Part shown: piece by piece, positions 16,686 through 25,243 of the stretch
Layout of the letters: the number at the start of each line of letters is the position of its first letter
Position numbering within the stretch: position 1 is the stretch's first letter
NCBI RefSeq assembly: GCF_023715155.1
Contig: NZ_JAMBNQ010000037.1
Span: 1 to 52,924, forward strand
DNA from: Neobacillus mesonae
Lineage (GTDB): Bacteria; Bacillota; Bacilli; Bacillales; Cytobacillaceae
Direction: 5' to 3'
DNA: 52,924 nucleotides
Notes under the pieces: model-generated
Databases searched by the model: none
Told to the model about the DNA's origin: nothing
The model's input: the letters and a program-made list of their open reading frames with translations, nothing else
Position numbers and translations under genes: made by a program

Positions 16686-16773
16686 TTTCATCCTCCCGCT
16701 GGATATTCTTATTACACAGTATGTCCAGCGGTGATTTTTTAGAAACGAACCTTCTCAATAAAATTTGCCAGCT

Positions 16774-17082
16774 TTATGGCTTATAATTAATCCCAAGTGA
16801 TGAGATGATCATGAGAAAGGTAAAAATAAATAAAAATAGGCTGATAGATAGACCCCAAACAGCGTGTAATCTTGATCTTCTCCTTGTAAAAAGTCCAATC
16901 ATGCCCAGGACGAAACCCAGCATTGGCAGTTGAATGATAAACATGCCTGGGAAAACTTTTTCCTTCATTAATAGCGCCACATTTAACCCGGCCAACGAGA
17001 TCAATCCAATGACAAAGGATAAAAAACCTGAGATGGTTTGCAGCCGGTTGGATCTGTGTTTTTTCTTTATTCCCAATTCCAT
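16774..17082 (-). CDS. Three-helix membrane protein in YhdK position (anti-sigma-M partner)
   Basis: A 102-residue protein with a basic N-terminus (KKKHRSNR) and three membrane helices, of the size and topology of B. subtilis YhdK. Its start overlaps the end of the YhdL-like anti-sigma gene by 16 bases. GGGGAGG stands seven bases before the ATG. In B. subtilis YhdK works with YhdL to hold SigM inactive at the membrane. The order sigma factor, large anti-sigma, small membrane protein is identical here. The assignment rests on gene order rather than a recognised motif. Confidence 0.6.
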   Translation of the reverse strand: MELGIKKKHRSNRLQTISGFLSFVIGLISLAGLNVALLMKEKVFPGMFIIQLPMLGFVLGMIGLFTRRRSRLHAVWGLSISLFLFIFTFLMIISSLGINYKP

Positions 17083-18074
17083 AGTTTAACCTCCCCTGCT
17101 TTTACTGCTCGTATTTCCTTTATATCTTGTAATTTCCTTAGTTCTTCCGTTGGACCAGTGAGTACTGCTCCATATATATGAATTCCGTGTTTTTTGATAT
17201 AAGCAATTCGGCTGCTTAGGGAAAGAGATTTAGCTCGGGCTACTTTCGTGGCAACTGATTCATTTTTTTCAAGCTCCGTTAAAATATCCATAAATGCCTT
17301 TTCGTTGTCGTCCGTTTTAAATGGGGACCAGGTTGTTGGGTCATATTGAGGGGGATACCCAATTGGTGTAATCGGATATCCCTCTTTGTCTTCCTGAGAA
17401 GCCTCAAGTCCCGTATCTACAGCAAGCCAGCGGATTTCTATATTTTTAGGCAGGATGTTCTGCAAATCTTTGGGTTTCATTACTTGATAAAGAGAAATAT
17501 ATGCCTCAGCAACCGTTCCGTCTGGGAGTTTGTTTAAAATATCCATTCCCCTCGTAATAGAAAATGGCGGATTGGCCTTTGGATGGAAGATGAATTCTGA
17601 TTCTTTATCAGGATTTTCAGCAAGCGGCCGATCTAAGTACAAATCCTTCTTTGGAAAACTTGGCTGATCCAACAAAAAATCCACATCATAGTTTCCCATC
17701 TTATAATCTTCTTTTCCAATTCGTTTAAAAACATCAAATGTAATATTCATTGAAAAAAGCCCGATATCCTCTTCCAAATCTAATTTTCTTACGCTCATAT
17801 TTGGTTCCGTTATATAAATCGTATTGGTTACAATATCTATCAGTTTGTCTGCTCTGCTGCCTATGGAATAATACAGGTAGGTGGCCAGCGTCATAACCGG
17901 AACAATCAGCAGCAGGATGGCCAAACTAATCATAATGTTCGTTCTCCGGGCCTGGCTTTTACCGGTCTTTACAATTTCAATTTGGGCATTTTCTGTATAT
18001 GGCTGAATTTCATCTCTTTCATGAAGTGATTCCTGTAAAAACTGTTGATAGTCTTCATTTTCGTTATCCTTCAT
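17067..18074 (-). CDS. Membrane anti-sigma factor, YhdL-like (Sigma_reg_N/Sigma_reg_C domains)
   Basis: A 335-residue, single-pass protein. A cytoplasmic N-terminal tail (1-43), beginning with acidic residues and ending QARR, binds sigma. A membrane helix spans about 45-68 (IMISLAILLLIVPVMTLATYLYY), and the extracellular portion carries the Sigma_reg-type fold (YEPN..DIGLFSMNITFDVFKRIG, GTVAEAYISLYQVMKP, VLTGPTEELRKLQDI). This is the architecture of YhdL, the anti-sigma-M factor. The start overlaps the sigma gene stop by 11 bases, so the two are coupled. Specific inhibition of the upstream ECF sigma is expected. Confidence 0.75.
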   Translation of the reverse strand: MKDNENEDYQQFLQESLHERDEIQPYTENAQIEIVKTGKSQARRTNIMISLAILLLIVPVMTLATYLYYSIGSRADKLIDIVTNTIYITEPNMSVRKLDLEEDIGLFSMNITFDVFKRIGKEDYKMGNYDVDFLLDQPSFPKKDLYLDRPLAENPDKESEFIFHPKANPPFSITRGMDILNKLPDGTVAEAYISLYQVMKPKDLQNILPKNIEIRWLAVDTGLEASQEDKEGYPITPIGYPPQYDPTTWSPFKTDDNEKAFMDILTELEKNESVATKVARAKSLSLSSRIAYIKKHGIHIYGAVLTGPTEELRKLQDIKEIRAVKAGEVKLWNWE

Positions 18075-18561
18075 CTGCCCTCATCCTTTCCTTCACTCTT
18101 TTCATTACCTTTTTTCTCCCTCTATGTAAATGGCTTTTCAGTGTATTTACATTCATTTCCAGAACCTCTGAAGCCTGGTAATATGTAAGCTGGTGCAAGT
18201 CACATAACAACAGTACATGTTTTTCCTGCTCCTTCAATGAATCAATATCCTTCAACAATCTCTTAAATCCCTCTTTTTCCAGCAGCCTTTTCTCCGGGGA
18301 TTCTTCAACAGGGCCATTTTCTTTCAACGGGTCCTGTATGATTAATCGTTTATTTTTTCGCTGAAAATCAATAAAGGCATGGTAAGCTACTTTAAATAAC
18401 CAGGCACGGATATTGTAAATTTCATAGTCCTCAAGATGCACGTAAGCTCGGTAAAATGCTTCCTGCACAAGATCCTCGGCAATATGGTGATTTTTTGCAA
18501 GGGAGTACAAATATCTATATAGGTCATTTACGTTTTCTCGATAAGCTTGGTCAAGCTCCAC
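18064..18561 (-). CDS. ECF RNA polymerase sigma factor, SigM-like
   Basis: About 165 residues from GTG 18561, which has GGGGGAG five bases upstream; a GTG nine codons earlier has no ribosome site. Region 2 reads VNDLYRYLYSLAKNHHIAEDLVQEAFYRAYVHL through IRAWLFKVAYHAFIDFQRKNKR. Region 4 is LKEQEKHVLLLCDLHQLTYYQASEVLEMNVNTLKSHLHRGRKKV. The size and the YhdL/YhdK-like downstream genes point to a SigM-type cell-envelope stress factor. A self-recognised ECF-type promoter (TGCAAC/CGTG) is close upstream. It is divergent from a second ECF sigma operon. Confidence 0.8.
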   Translation of the reverse strand: MELDQAYRENVNDLYRYLYSLAKNHHIAEDLVQEAFYRAYVHLEDYEIYNIRAWLFKVAYHAFIDFQRKNKRLIIQDPLKENGPVEESPEKRLLEKEGFKRLLKDIDSLKEQEKHVLLLCDLHQLTYYQASEVLEMNVNTLKSHLHRGRKKVMKRVKERMRADEG

Positions 18562-18584
18562 CCTTGCTCCCCCTTTCACTATAG

Positions 18585-18612
18585 CCACGTTTCAGAATAG
18601 CAAAATGTTGCA
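18585..18612 (-). promoter_or_regulatory. Candidate ECF-type autoregulatory promoter of the SigM-like operon
   Basis: On the minus strand TGCAAC (18612-18607), 17 bases, then CGTGG (18589-18585). This fits the ECF pattern with an AAC core in the -35 and CGT in the -10, and would start transcription about 20 bases before the GTG. Confidence 0.45.
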
Positions 18613-18698
18613 TCTTTTGGAAAAAATTTATTTTTAACTGAACTTTTTCACCCTCACATTTGTATAGTTAGTAAAGACAGTGAATGGAGGTTCTTATA

Positions 18699-19070
18699 TT
18701 GGATACTGGATGGATTGTTTCATTGATTGTTGCTGGGGTTTTAGTGGTATTAATATTGGCTATTGTGTTTCCTATGGAACGAAAACATGTGGTGCGGGAA
18801 AATGGTAAAATCAATTATAAGAAAACCAAAATCTTTTTAAGATGGAATGTATTTGATACCCTTACACTTTGTTTAGCTATTTATTCCATCATTTGCATAC
18901 AAATTCTCAATGTGTTAGTGACGAATGGGAAAACTGTCGAGAATGTATATGTTCAATTTTTTACCAATCAGTCACAAGTCTGGACACTTATATCAATTAT
19001 GTACTTGATTACAAGGGTGACAAACACGCTAAAGGCAATTAAAGAACGTTGGGGAGATGAAATTGATTGA
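18699..19070 (+). CDS. Small membrane protein preceding the second ECF sigma gene
   Basis: About 123 residues starting at TTG 18699, eight bases after TGGAGG; the ATG at 18684 is part of the ribosome site. Three membrane segments: SLIVAGVLVVLILAIVFP, VFDTLTLCLAIYSIICIQILNVL and VWTLISIMYLITRVTNTL. The loop KHVVRENGKINYKKTK is basic. The 3' end overlaps the start of the downstream sigma gene, so they are coupled. It may sense or transmit a membrane signal to the sigma factor. No family recognised. Confidence 0.7.
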   Translation: MDTGWIVSLIVAGVLVVLILAIVFPMERKHVVRENGKINYKKTKIFLRWNVFDTLTLCLAIYSIICIQILNVLVTNGKTVENVYVQFFTNQSQVWTLISIMYLITRVTNTLKAIKERWGDEID

Positions 19071-19602
19071 ACGTGAGGATGAATTAATGATTGCTTATCA
19101 AAATGGAGATGCCGCGGCATTGGATCGAATTTATACTCTATTGAAACCGTCTCTTTATTCGTTTATTTTTCGTTATACAAGGGATGAGCAATTCAGCATT
19201 GATATCGTTCAAGATTCGTTCATCAAGTTGCAGCGCTATAAACATCATTACAATCCCAAAAATGGAAAATTGAAATCTTACCTTTTTCAAATAGCCTACC
19301 GATTGATGATTACAAAATTAAACCGACGGAACAAGTGGCGGACTTTTCTTCCCTTCCTTTTTCCAATCGCAGCAGAAGAATTACACCATGCTGATCGAAT
19401 AACGATTAGGGATGCAGTGGCAAAGCTTCCGGAAATCCACCGGGCCGTTATATTGCTGTTCTACTATCATGATATGACACATGATGAAATTGCCAGCATT
19501 CTCGGCATTCCTAAAGGGACCGTTAAGTCAAGATTACACAGAGCCATTCAGCTATTAAAAGACGAACTGGAGGGAGACTATTATGAAAATGGATCCCTTT
19601 AA
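19063..19602 (+). CDS. ECF RNA polymerase sigma factor
   Basis: About 179 residues. TTG 19063 is six bases from GGGGAG and is preferred; ATG 19057 touches that site and ATG 19087 is a third option. Region 2 is visible as SLYSFIFRYTRDEQFSIDIVQDSFIKLQRYK and GKLKSYLFQIAYRLMITKLNRR. Region 4 is VAKLPEIHRAVILLFYYHDMTHDEIASILGIPKGTVKSRLHRAIQLLKDEL. It is flanked by two overlapping small membrane protein genes, an arrangement expected for a sigma with membrane regulators. The B. subtilis counterpart, if any, is not clear. Confidence 0.82.
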   Translation: MIEREDELMIAYQNGDAAALDRIYTLLKPSLYSFIFRYTRDEQFSIDIVQDSFIKLQRYKHHYNPKNGKLKSYLFQIAYRLMITKLNRRNKWRTFLPFLFPIAAEELHHADRITIRDAVAKLPEIHRAVILLFYYHDMTHDEIASILGIPKGTVKSRLHRAIQLLKDELEGDYYENGSL

Positions 19603-19831
19603 AAAGGACCACTATCTGCGCTCAAAATTGGATGAATATCATGTAGAAGTGCCAGATTTTCCGATGAAACCTAAGGCTAAAAGATGGGAACGATTCATTA
19701 ATTTGCTGGCATCACCTGCAAAAAACCCGCTCGAACCTCTTATTACCACAGCAAATGGATCTGCTCTCGTCATTGTACCTATTGCAGGAACAGCCGCTAT
19801 AACCCTAATACAAATATTGTTCTTTTTATAA
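19583..19831 (+). CDS. Single-pass membrane protein, likely anti-sigma or accessory factor
   Basis: An 82-residue protein whose start lies inside the end of the sigma gene (20-base overlap), with GGAGGG eight bases before the ATG. The N-terminal 60 residues are soluble (KKDHYLRSKLDEYHVEVPDFPMKPKAKRWERF), and one helix follows (SALVIVPIAGTAAITLIQILFFL). Translational coupling to an ECF sigma and the cytoplasmic tail plus one helix suggest a short anti-sigma factor. No zinc-binding HxxxCxxC is present. Confidence 0.65.
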   Translation: MKMDPFKKDHYLRSKLDEYHVEVPDFPMKPKAKRWERFINLLASPAKNPLEPLITTANGSALVIVPIAGTAAITLIQILFFL

Positions 19832-19838
19832 ACGTAAA

Positions 19839-19858
19839 GCAGCCGCAAAAACGGCTGC
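19839..19858. terminator. Bidirectional terminator between ECF operon and ClC gene
   Basis: GCAGCCG-CAAAAA-CGGCTGC lies between convergent genes, with TTTA on one side and T/A residues on the other. A compact GC-rich stem. Confidence 0.8.
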
Positions 19859-19861
19859 CGT

Positions 19862-21244
19862 TTATTTTCCCCTATGTCTCATTCCTATCCCAGACCGCCG
19901 ATGCCGCCAGCGCCTGATTTTCCGCAGAAGACTGTAGGAAATATGGATTTTTTCTTTTTCTAACGAGATCCCCGGCTGGAGATGCATCCATAATGATTTT
20001 GGATAAGCCACAAGCTGGTCTGGATAGACACTTCTATGACCTATGACGACATATGCGGTGATACAAGCAGCCACAACATAAAGTCCCGATTGGCTGCCGA
20101 ATAATTCATATCCCATGAAAACCGCGGCAATCGGGGTATTGGAGGCAGCAGCTACTACAGCAACCATGCCAATCGCAGCCCCTAACACCGGATGAATTCC
20201 AAGCATATGTGCAAACACATTTCCTGACAAAGCGCCAATGACAAACTGAGGCGTCACAATCCCGCCGTAAAAGCCAGAGCCTAATGTTATCGCGACAAAC
20301 AGCGATTTCCACAGAAAGCCCATAATAGGAACCTGTTCACCGCTCAACGCCTGCTCCATCATCGGCAAACTTAAACCTAAATAATCCGTCGGCAGCACTA
20401 AAATCAGCACAGCCAGAACCAGGCCGCCCATGAAGGGCATAAACGGTTTCCAAATATGAAATCGTTTCTGGACAAAACTAAAAAATGTTTTAGCCTGCAC
20501 AAATAACTCAATAAATAACCATGATACCAATCCGCAAAGGATACCCAAAATAATGATTTTTATAAAAAGCCCCTCCGAAAATTGGGTGGACATCTTTAAT
20601 GGGTAATAATCATAAGTAAGCCCCCACATCTTGCTGATTTCGAAGGAGGTCACACCTGAGATTACGGCTGGAAAAATAACATCATGGCGGAGCCGCCCAA
20701 TTGTTAAGACTTCTATTCCGTAAATAGCCCCTGCAATAGGGGTGCCGAATACGCTGGCAAAGCCTGCACTAACCCCGCAGGCCACAAGCCGTCTCTGAAT
20801 TTCCGGATTTAAGTGAAACAAACGGCCAACCACGGATGCCAATGATCCGCCGATATGTGAGCAAGGCCCCTCCTTACCGGCAGATCCTCCAAAACTGAGG
20901 GTAATAATGGCTGTTAGCGGCTTTACCCATATCGTTTTATAAGGCATAATCCCAGACTGCTCATTAACCGCAGCAATCGTTGAATCGTTATTTGCTTTTG
21001 AGGCATATCCATAATGTAAAATAAGGCCATTCAAAAGACCGCCGATTGGCAGCAGCAGCATTTGCAGCCACAGGGGGATGTGGGCTGTTTGATCTGTTGA
21101 AAAATATAATAAATGCAAAAATAAACTAGTCCCTGTTCCTACAATAGCTCCGGTTATAACCGATAAAATAAGCCACCTCATCAGTGTGGCAATCATGACT
21201 AGCGGTTCTATATAATAAATACGCGAAAACATAACTTTTTTCAC
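19862..21244 (-). CDS. ClC-family chloride channel/transporter
   Basis: A 460-residue membrane protein with the ClC selectivity motifs in order. GSAGKEGP holds the gating glutamate, GTPIAGAIYGIE follows helix F, and the third motif GSGFYGGIVTPQF corresponds to the usual GGIFAP. Near the end ASNTPIAAVFMGYELFG contains the pore-lining segment. CBS domains are absent and there is a short basic tail. In bacteria such proteins are Cl-/H+ exchangers or fluoride or channel-type members. The variant third motif (GGIVTP) makes the ion uncertain. The frame starts with GTG 21244, but ATG 21232 has a better spaced AGGGTGA. Confidence 0.88.
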   Translation of the reverse strand: MKKVMFSRIYYIEPLVMIATLMRWLILSVITGAIVGTGTSLFLHLLYFSTDQTAHIPLWLQMLLLPIGGLLNGLILHYGYASKANNDSTIAAVNEQSGIMPYKTIWVKPLTAIITLSFGGSAGKEGPCSHIGGSLASVVGRLFHLNPEIQRRLVACGVSAGFASVFGTPIAGAIYGIEVLTIGRLRHDVIFPAVISGVTSFEISKMWGLTYDYYPLKMSTQFSEGLFIKIIILGILCGLVSWLFIELFVQAKTFFSFVQKRFHIWKPFMPFMGGLVLAVLILVLPTDYLGLSLPMMEQALSGEQVPIMGFLWKSLFVAITLGSGFYGGIVTPQFVIGALSGNVFAHMLGIHPVLGAAIGMVAVVAAASNTPIAAVFMGYELFGSQSGLYVVAACITAYVVIGHRSVYPDQLVAYPKSLWMHLQPGISLEKEKIHISYSLLRKIRRWRHRRSGIGMRHRGK

Positions 21245-21279
21245 CCTATTAGTAAGATAGCACTACACTAACCATTTGT

Positions 21280-21489
21280 CTAATAAGGCTCAAAAAGGCA
21301 AGTGGCTATTTCCTGACTGACAGCCAAATGGGCAAAATGAAAATGATCAAAGGCATGTAACCCATCCTTCCGATTCGAAAAATACATATCCTCAATATTT
21401 TCTGGACCCGGATTCTCGTAAACCAGCATATTGCAATCCTACAGCTGGCGATCCAGTTCAAACGGGTCCTGGCCTGTAAAAATCAGCCA
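21280..21489 (-). pseudogene. C-terminal gene remnant, unknown family
   Basis: The minus strand reads LIFTGQDPFELDRQL, then a TAG, then DCNMLVYENPGPENIEDMYFSNRKDGLHAFDHFHFAHLAVSQEIATCLFEPY and a stop. The protein-like composition interrupted by an in-frame stop suggests the decayed 3' end of a gene. No match is recognised, and upstream sequence does not stay open. Confidence 0.4.
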
Positions 21490-21547
21490 TTACAAGTTAC
21501 CCTTCATATATCTATCTGCCAATTTGGGATTTTTCCTCCTGCTTTCT

Positions 21548-21640
21548 TTAGATTCTGGGCCTAACGGTGGAATCCTTGCTATTGACTAACATTTCTGCTG
21601 TCAAACCTGCGCGGACATTAACCACCAAATTTTTGCCCAT
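21548..21640 (-). pseudogene. Second short coding-like remnant
   Basis: MGKNLVVNVRAGLTAEMLVNSKDSTVRPRI is a plausible protein fragment of 30 residues without a ribosome site, in the same strand and neighbourhood as the preceding remnant. It may be a piece of the same lost gene or of another. Low certainty. Confidence 0.25.
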
Positions 21641-22002
21641 GACGGGGAGAGCTCAGAATAAATCTGGCGTTTTTTCTTTGAGTTAGGCTGTTCAGGGCAG
21701 CTTGCGGAGTCATCAGTTGATCCCCCAACACTATTTAGAGTTGTGATCAACTGGTACCAAACTTTTTTCTCTTCTGGTACTTTTCTTATACTGGAATATT
21801 ATTATAATATACAATATATAGAATAGTCTTACTTTTACAGAGCACTTTTACCAAGTTTAGTTTTTTTCCTTTGGAGGTGGTTTCAATTTTGGCTTCAAAT
21901 CTTCAGAGTTTACCAGCTTGGTTTGGTAAGCGATTCCAATGGATGGGGATAAAATCCTAGATAAATACGATCGAAAATAAATAGAATAAAAATTTCTGTC
22001 AT
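21641..22002. other. Gene-free stretch with nested inverted repeats upstream of the permease gene
   Basis: CAGTTGATC (21714-21722) pairs with GATCAACTG (21745-21753) and encloses CAAC/GTTG. It is directly followed by GGTACCA...TGGTAC (21752-21780). The pair could be a transcript leader structure of the downstream permease gene or a terminator for the remnants. No ORF with a start signal is convincing. A short frame after TTTGGAGGTGG (21871-21960) has no protein character. Confidence 0.45.
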
Positions 22003-22014
22003 GGAGGTACTTGT

Positions 22015-23409
22015 GTGGAACAAAAAGGAAATGAACTTCAAAAAACATTAAAAACACGACATATTACGATGATTTCAATCGGCGGAATTATTGGAGCCGG
22101 CCTTTTCGTTGGAAGCGGGGCCGTTATCAATACGACAGGTCCTGGAGCTGTACTCTCTTATGCAATAGCAGGTCTTCTGGTCATTTTATTAATGCGTATG
22201 CTTGGCGAAATGGCAATTGTCAATCCAGACAGCGGCTCTTTCGCCACCTATGCAAGGGAAGCAATTGGTCCGTGGGCAGGATATACAATCGGATGGCTGT
22301 ACTGGTTTTTCTGGGTCATCGTTATTGCCATCGAAGCAACAGCTGGAGGGGCTATTGTTCATGGATGGTTTCCGTCGCTGCCAATATGGGCAATTAGTTT
22401 ATTTTTGACCTTGCTGCTAACCTTAACAAACGTTTACTCAGTAAAATCCTTCGGTGAATTTGAATATTGGTTCTCAATGATCAAAGTTGTATCCATTATT
22501 ATATTTATGTGTATTGGATTGGCAATCCTCTTTGGATTTTTCCCTGGAATTAAATCTCCAGGCTTATCCAATCTAACGCAACATGGCGGGTTTTTACCGA
22601 AAGGCATCCCTTCTATCTTTGTTGGAATCATTACGGTTATCTTCTCATTTTTCGGTTCGGAAATTGCTGCAATCGCCGCAGGGGAGTCAACAAATCCCGA
22701 AAAGTCAGTCGTCAAAGCCATAAACAGTGTTGTCATTCGAATTTTATTATTCTATATTGGTTCGGTTGCGATTCTCGTTACGCTCCTTCCATGGAATTCC
22801 GCTGATTTATTAAAAAGCCCTTATGTAACCATGCTGGATATGGTTGGAATAAACAGTGCTGCACAAATCATGAATATAGTTGTTTTAATCTCTGTACTGT
22901 CTTGCTTAAACTCGGCCCTTTATACAAATTCACGTATGTTGTTTTCTCTTGCTAAACGGGGAGATGCCCCAAAATTTCTATTAAAAGTGAGTAAAAATGG
23001 CGTACCGATTCCTGCTGTTTTACTTAGCACCATCGCAGCCTACGTATGTGCAATCTTTAATTTCGTGTCTCCGGACAAGCTCTTCCTCTTTTTAGTCAAT
23101 GCATCAGGCGCAATCGCCCTGCTAGTGTACATCGTCATCGCTGTATCACACCTTAGACTAAGAATAAGAATTGAAAAAGAAAATCCGGAAGTATTGAAAA
23201 TGAAAATGTGGCTGTTCCCATATTTGACCTACATTACCATTGCCGTAATGGTTGCCATCCTCGTTGCCATGGCATTCATTGATTCTATGCGGTCTCAGTT
23301 CTTCCTGACCATGCTAATCGCTATTTTAGTTGTTTTTTCGTACTTTATCTCCAATCGAAAAAAAGTTGAAACGAAAGACGTTAAAAGGAATGAAGTGCAT
23401 GAAGCATAA
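22015..23409 (+). CDS. Amino acid permease, GabP-like (APC superfamily)
   Basis: A 464-residue, 12-helix permease very close in pattern to B. subtilis GabP (gamma-aminobutyrate permease). Shared segments include LKTRHITMISIGGIIGAGLFVGSG, NPDSGSFATYAREAIGPWAGYTIGWLYWFFWVIVIAIEA, TNVYSVKSFGEFEYWFS, AAGESTNPEKSV and SCLNSALYTNSRMLFSLA. It imports an amino acid, probably GABA or a proline-like substrate, with protons. GTG 22015 is the start, seven bases from ATGGAGG. It is monocistronic with a strong terminator downstream. The substrate is inferred from similarity. Confidence 0.9.
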   Translation: MEQKGNELQKTLKTRHITMISIGGIIGAGLFVGSGAVINTTGPGAVLSYAIAGLLVILLMRMLGEMAIVNPDSGSFATYAREAIGPWAGYTIGWLYWFFWVIVIAIEATAGGAIVHGWFPSLPIWAISLFLTLLLTLTNVYSVKSFGEFEYWFSMIKVVSIIIFMCIGLAILFGFFPGIKSPGLSNLTQHGGFLPKGIPSIFVGIITVIFSFFGSEIAAIAAGESTNPEKSVVKAINSVVIRILLFYIGSVAILVTLLPWNSADLLKSPYVTMLDMVGINSAAQIMNIVVLISVLSCLNSALYTNSRMLFSLAKRGDAPKFLLKVSKNGVPIPAVLLSTIAAYVCAIFNFVSPDKLFLFLVNASGAIALLVYIVIAVSHLRLRIRIEKENPEVLKMKMWLFPYLTYITIAVMVAILVAMAFIDSMRSQFFLTMLIAILVVFSYFISNRKKVETKDVKRNEVHEA

Positions 23410-23445
23410 TTTCCATATTTAACAAGTGGAAATTCCTTACTATAA

Positions 23446-23476
23446 AGAAGTGCTGCCAATTAATTGCAACACTTCT
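23446..23476 (+). terminator. Terminator of the GabP-like gene
   Basis: AAGAAGTG pairs with CACTTCTT across a 15-nt AT-rich loop and is followed by T7. Confidence 0.85.
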
Positions 23477-23480
23477 TTTT

Positions 23481-23654
23481 TTACCTCCATTCCCCATTAA
23501 AACCCTTAAGGAATTGCTCCATTACCTTGTGGAATAGACTACGGCTATATTCACTTTGCTCTTTCATCAATCTTCCGATAACCTTTTTCAGAAAGCAGGA
23601 TGGAAAAGGCAGATTTGCACGAATATCTTCAATTTGGATGTTCTCGCCAAACTG
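23481..23654 (-). pseudogene. C-terminal gene remnant, unknown family
   Basis: On the minus strand a 57-residue frame KQFGENIQIEDIRANLPFP...SEYSRSLFHKVMEQFLKGFNGEWR with a clear stop looks like the end of a helical protein, but has no start or ribosome site and stops occur directly upstream. Interpreted as the tail of a deleted gene. The rest of the spacer up to 23903 is AT-rich with no feature seen. Confidence 0.35.
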
Positions 23655-23903
23655 CTTTTAAAGGTGTTTTTTTCAGGATCTTTTCAGGATTTCATATTAC
23701 TTTTGAATTTGAGAAGCATTAAAAAACAATTCTTTTCCTTTTTCACGTTCTATTTTTGCTTTTTTAGTTAAAAAAATAAAATCCACCTAATATGCCACTT
23801 ACAATGATTAAATAAGTTACTGTATCCCATATTTAGAGTAATTCAGGAATGTATACTTTTAAAATTATCTCTAAAGTTATTACTTCCTAAAGCTAAATAC
23901 TCT

Positions 23904-25088
23904 CTACATATAAAGTCCAGCCAAAAAGATTCCAACTGTATCATGGTATATTTTATCAAATTGCTCAATCGGTAGGGGATTCACACCGTTTCCGAGCTCA
24001 ATGGTAAAGCCTGGCCGGCGCCACTCTTGAATAAACCAGTCTTTATATCCAGCATAGCTTTTAATATTTCTAACCGGCTCATATCCGCTCACCCGGCTAA
24101 ACTCATTTACAATGGCCTCTGATTCAGGCGGTTCACGCTGATCAAATCCCCAGTACATCTCTTCTCCCTGTGTGTGAAAGGCAAGAACTCTGGAAAAGTC
24201 TCGCACTTTCGTAAGCTCTGCCATCGCAATGGCTTCCGGTTCTGTTAAAGGCTGTTCACCGCCGAAATCCCTTGGCCCAGGCTGCTTCGGGTGTTCCATC
24301 CTTTCTTCCTCCCATTTTGCGGGGAATTGATCGTTCAGGTCGACCCCTCTGATATTGGCCTTCCAGCCGGAAAAATCCAATACACCATTATTTAATTCAA
24401 CCAGCTCTTTTTTCCAATCATCAGGAGGCCCCTTTAAAACAAGATTCACTCCGTCAGGATTAACCATGGGCACAATCGATAGGCAGGTTTCTTGGTACAA
24501 TGGTAAAGTCTCCGTCCCGCGAAGCAGCGTCTGGTTAGTTAAGGACAAAAGATAATCATTCAAAAATGTCATGATGACAGCGGTGGTAATCCACTCATTT
24601 GCATGAAATGAACCATTAAAGTGAATCTTCTTAGGACCGTGTCCTACCTTTATTTCAGGAATATTATTCTCTAAAACTGTCTTTCCAATTGAGGCTGAGC
24701 CTAAAAATGGATAGATGTATTGAAGTCTTCTAAGGTCCCTTTTTAATACATCGTAATCATAATTTTGCTTTCCTTGAACGACTCTCTGGGTAATTCGCTG
24801 CGGTACTTTTATCATCTGACCGGCCTGCGGCTTATTGGGATTTACATCATGATTCAGCAACTGCAGTGCATCAAGCGGGACCTTTACTTTTTGCGCGATT
24901 GCCCAGAATGAATCCCCATGCTTTATGAAATATCCTCTAGATTCATAGCCAGGTATTTTGATTATTTCCCCAATCGGCAGCTTTTCCGGTTGAATCCCCG
25001 GATTTGAATCGACAATCAGCTGCTGATGAATTTGAAACAACCCGCTGTAATAGGTTAATGTATCCCCTCGCCTCACAACAATATCCAC
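23904..25088 (-). CDS. LysM-containing M14 peptidase, gamma-D-glutamyl-L-diamino acid endopeptidase I type
   Basis: A 394-residue protein. Two LysM repeats are at the N-terminus (about 2-45 and 53-97), followed by a carboxypeptidase A-like M14 domain. Zinc ligands are His162 and Glu165 (FHANEW) and a later histidine in LAFHTQGEE; the catalytic glutamate is in FTIELGNG. The layout equals Lysinibacillus sphaericus endopeptidase I, which cuts gamma-D-Glu to diaminopimelate bonds in peptidoglycan of sporulating cells. There is no signal peptide, consistent with mother-cell or spore-coat location. GTG 25088 is the start with AGGAGG eight bases upstream. Monocistronic. Confidence 0.9.
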   Translation of the reverse strand: MDIVVRRGDTLTYYSGLFQIHQQLIVDSNPGIQPEKLPIGEIIKIPGYESRGYFIKHGDSFWAIAQKVKVPLDALQLLNHDVNPNKPQAGQMIKVPQRITQRVVQGKQNYDYDVLKRDLRRLQYIYPFLGSASIGKTVLENNIPEIKVGHGPKKIHFNGSFHANEWITTAVIMTFLNDYLLSLTNQTLLRGTETLPLYQETCLSIVPMVNPDGVNLVLKGPPDDWKKELVELNNGVLDFSGWKANIRGVDLNDQFPAKWEEERMEHPKQPGPRDFGGEQPLTEPEAIAMAELTKVRDFSRVLAFHTQGEEMYWGFDQREPPESEAIVNEFSRVSGYEPVRNIKSYAGYKDWFIQEWRRPGFTIELGNGVNPLPIEQFDKIYHDTVGIFLAGLYM

Positions 25089-25214
25089 TCTGAGCTCCTC
25101 CTGATGTTCATATTCTTATTACTCTAAATGTATGCTGGGGATATTTAAATATTAAAGATTAGAAGACTTAGGACTACGGTCATAGACATTAATAACAAAG
25201 CGATTTTAAAAAAA

Positions 25215-25240
25215 GAGGCATTCCCTAAGGAATACCCCTC
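25215..25240 (-). terminator. Terminator of the yhcEFGHI operon
   Basis: GAGGGGTATTCC pairs with GGAATGCCTC on the minus strand, followed by a TTTTTTT run, directly after the yhcI stop. Confidence 0.8.
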
Positions 25241-25243
25241 CAT

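Noticed and set aside
21857..22057. Minus-strand ORF overlapping the permease start
   Set aside because: No ribosome site, overlaps a strongly supported gene, and not protein-like.
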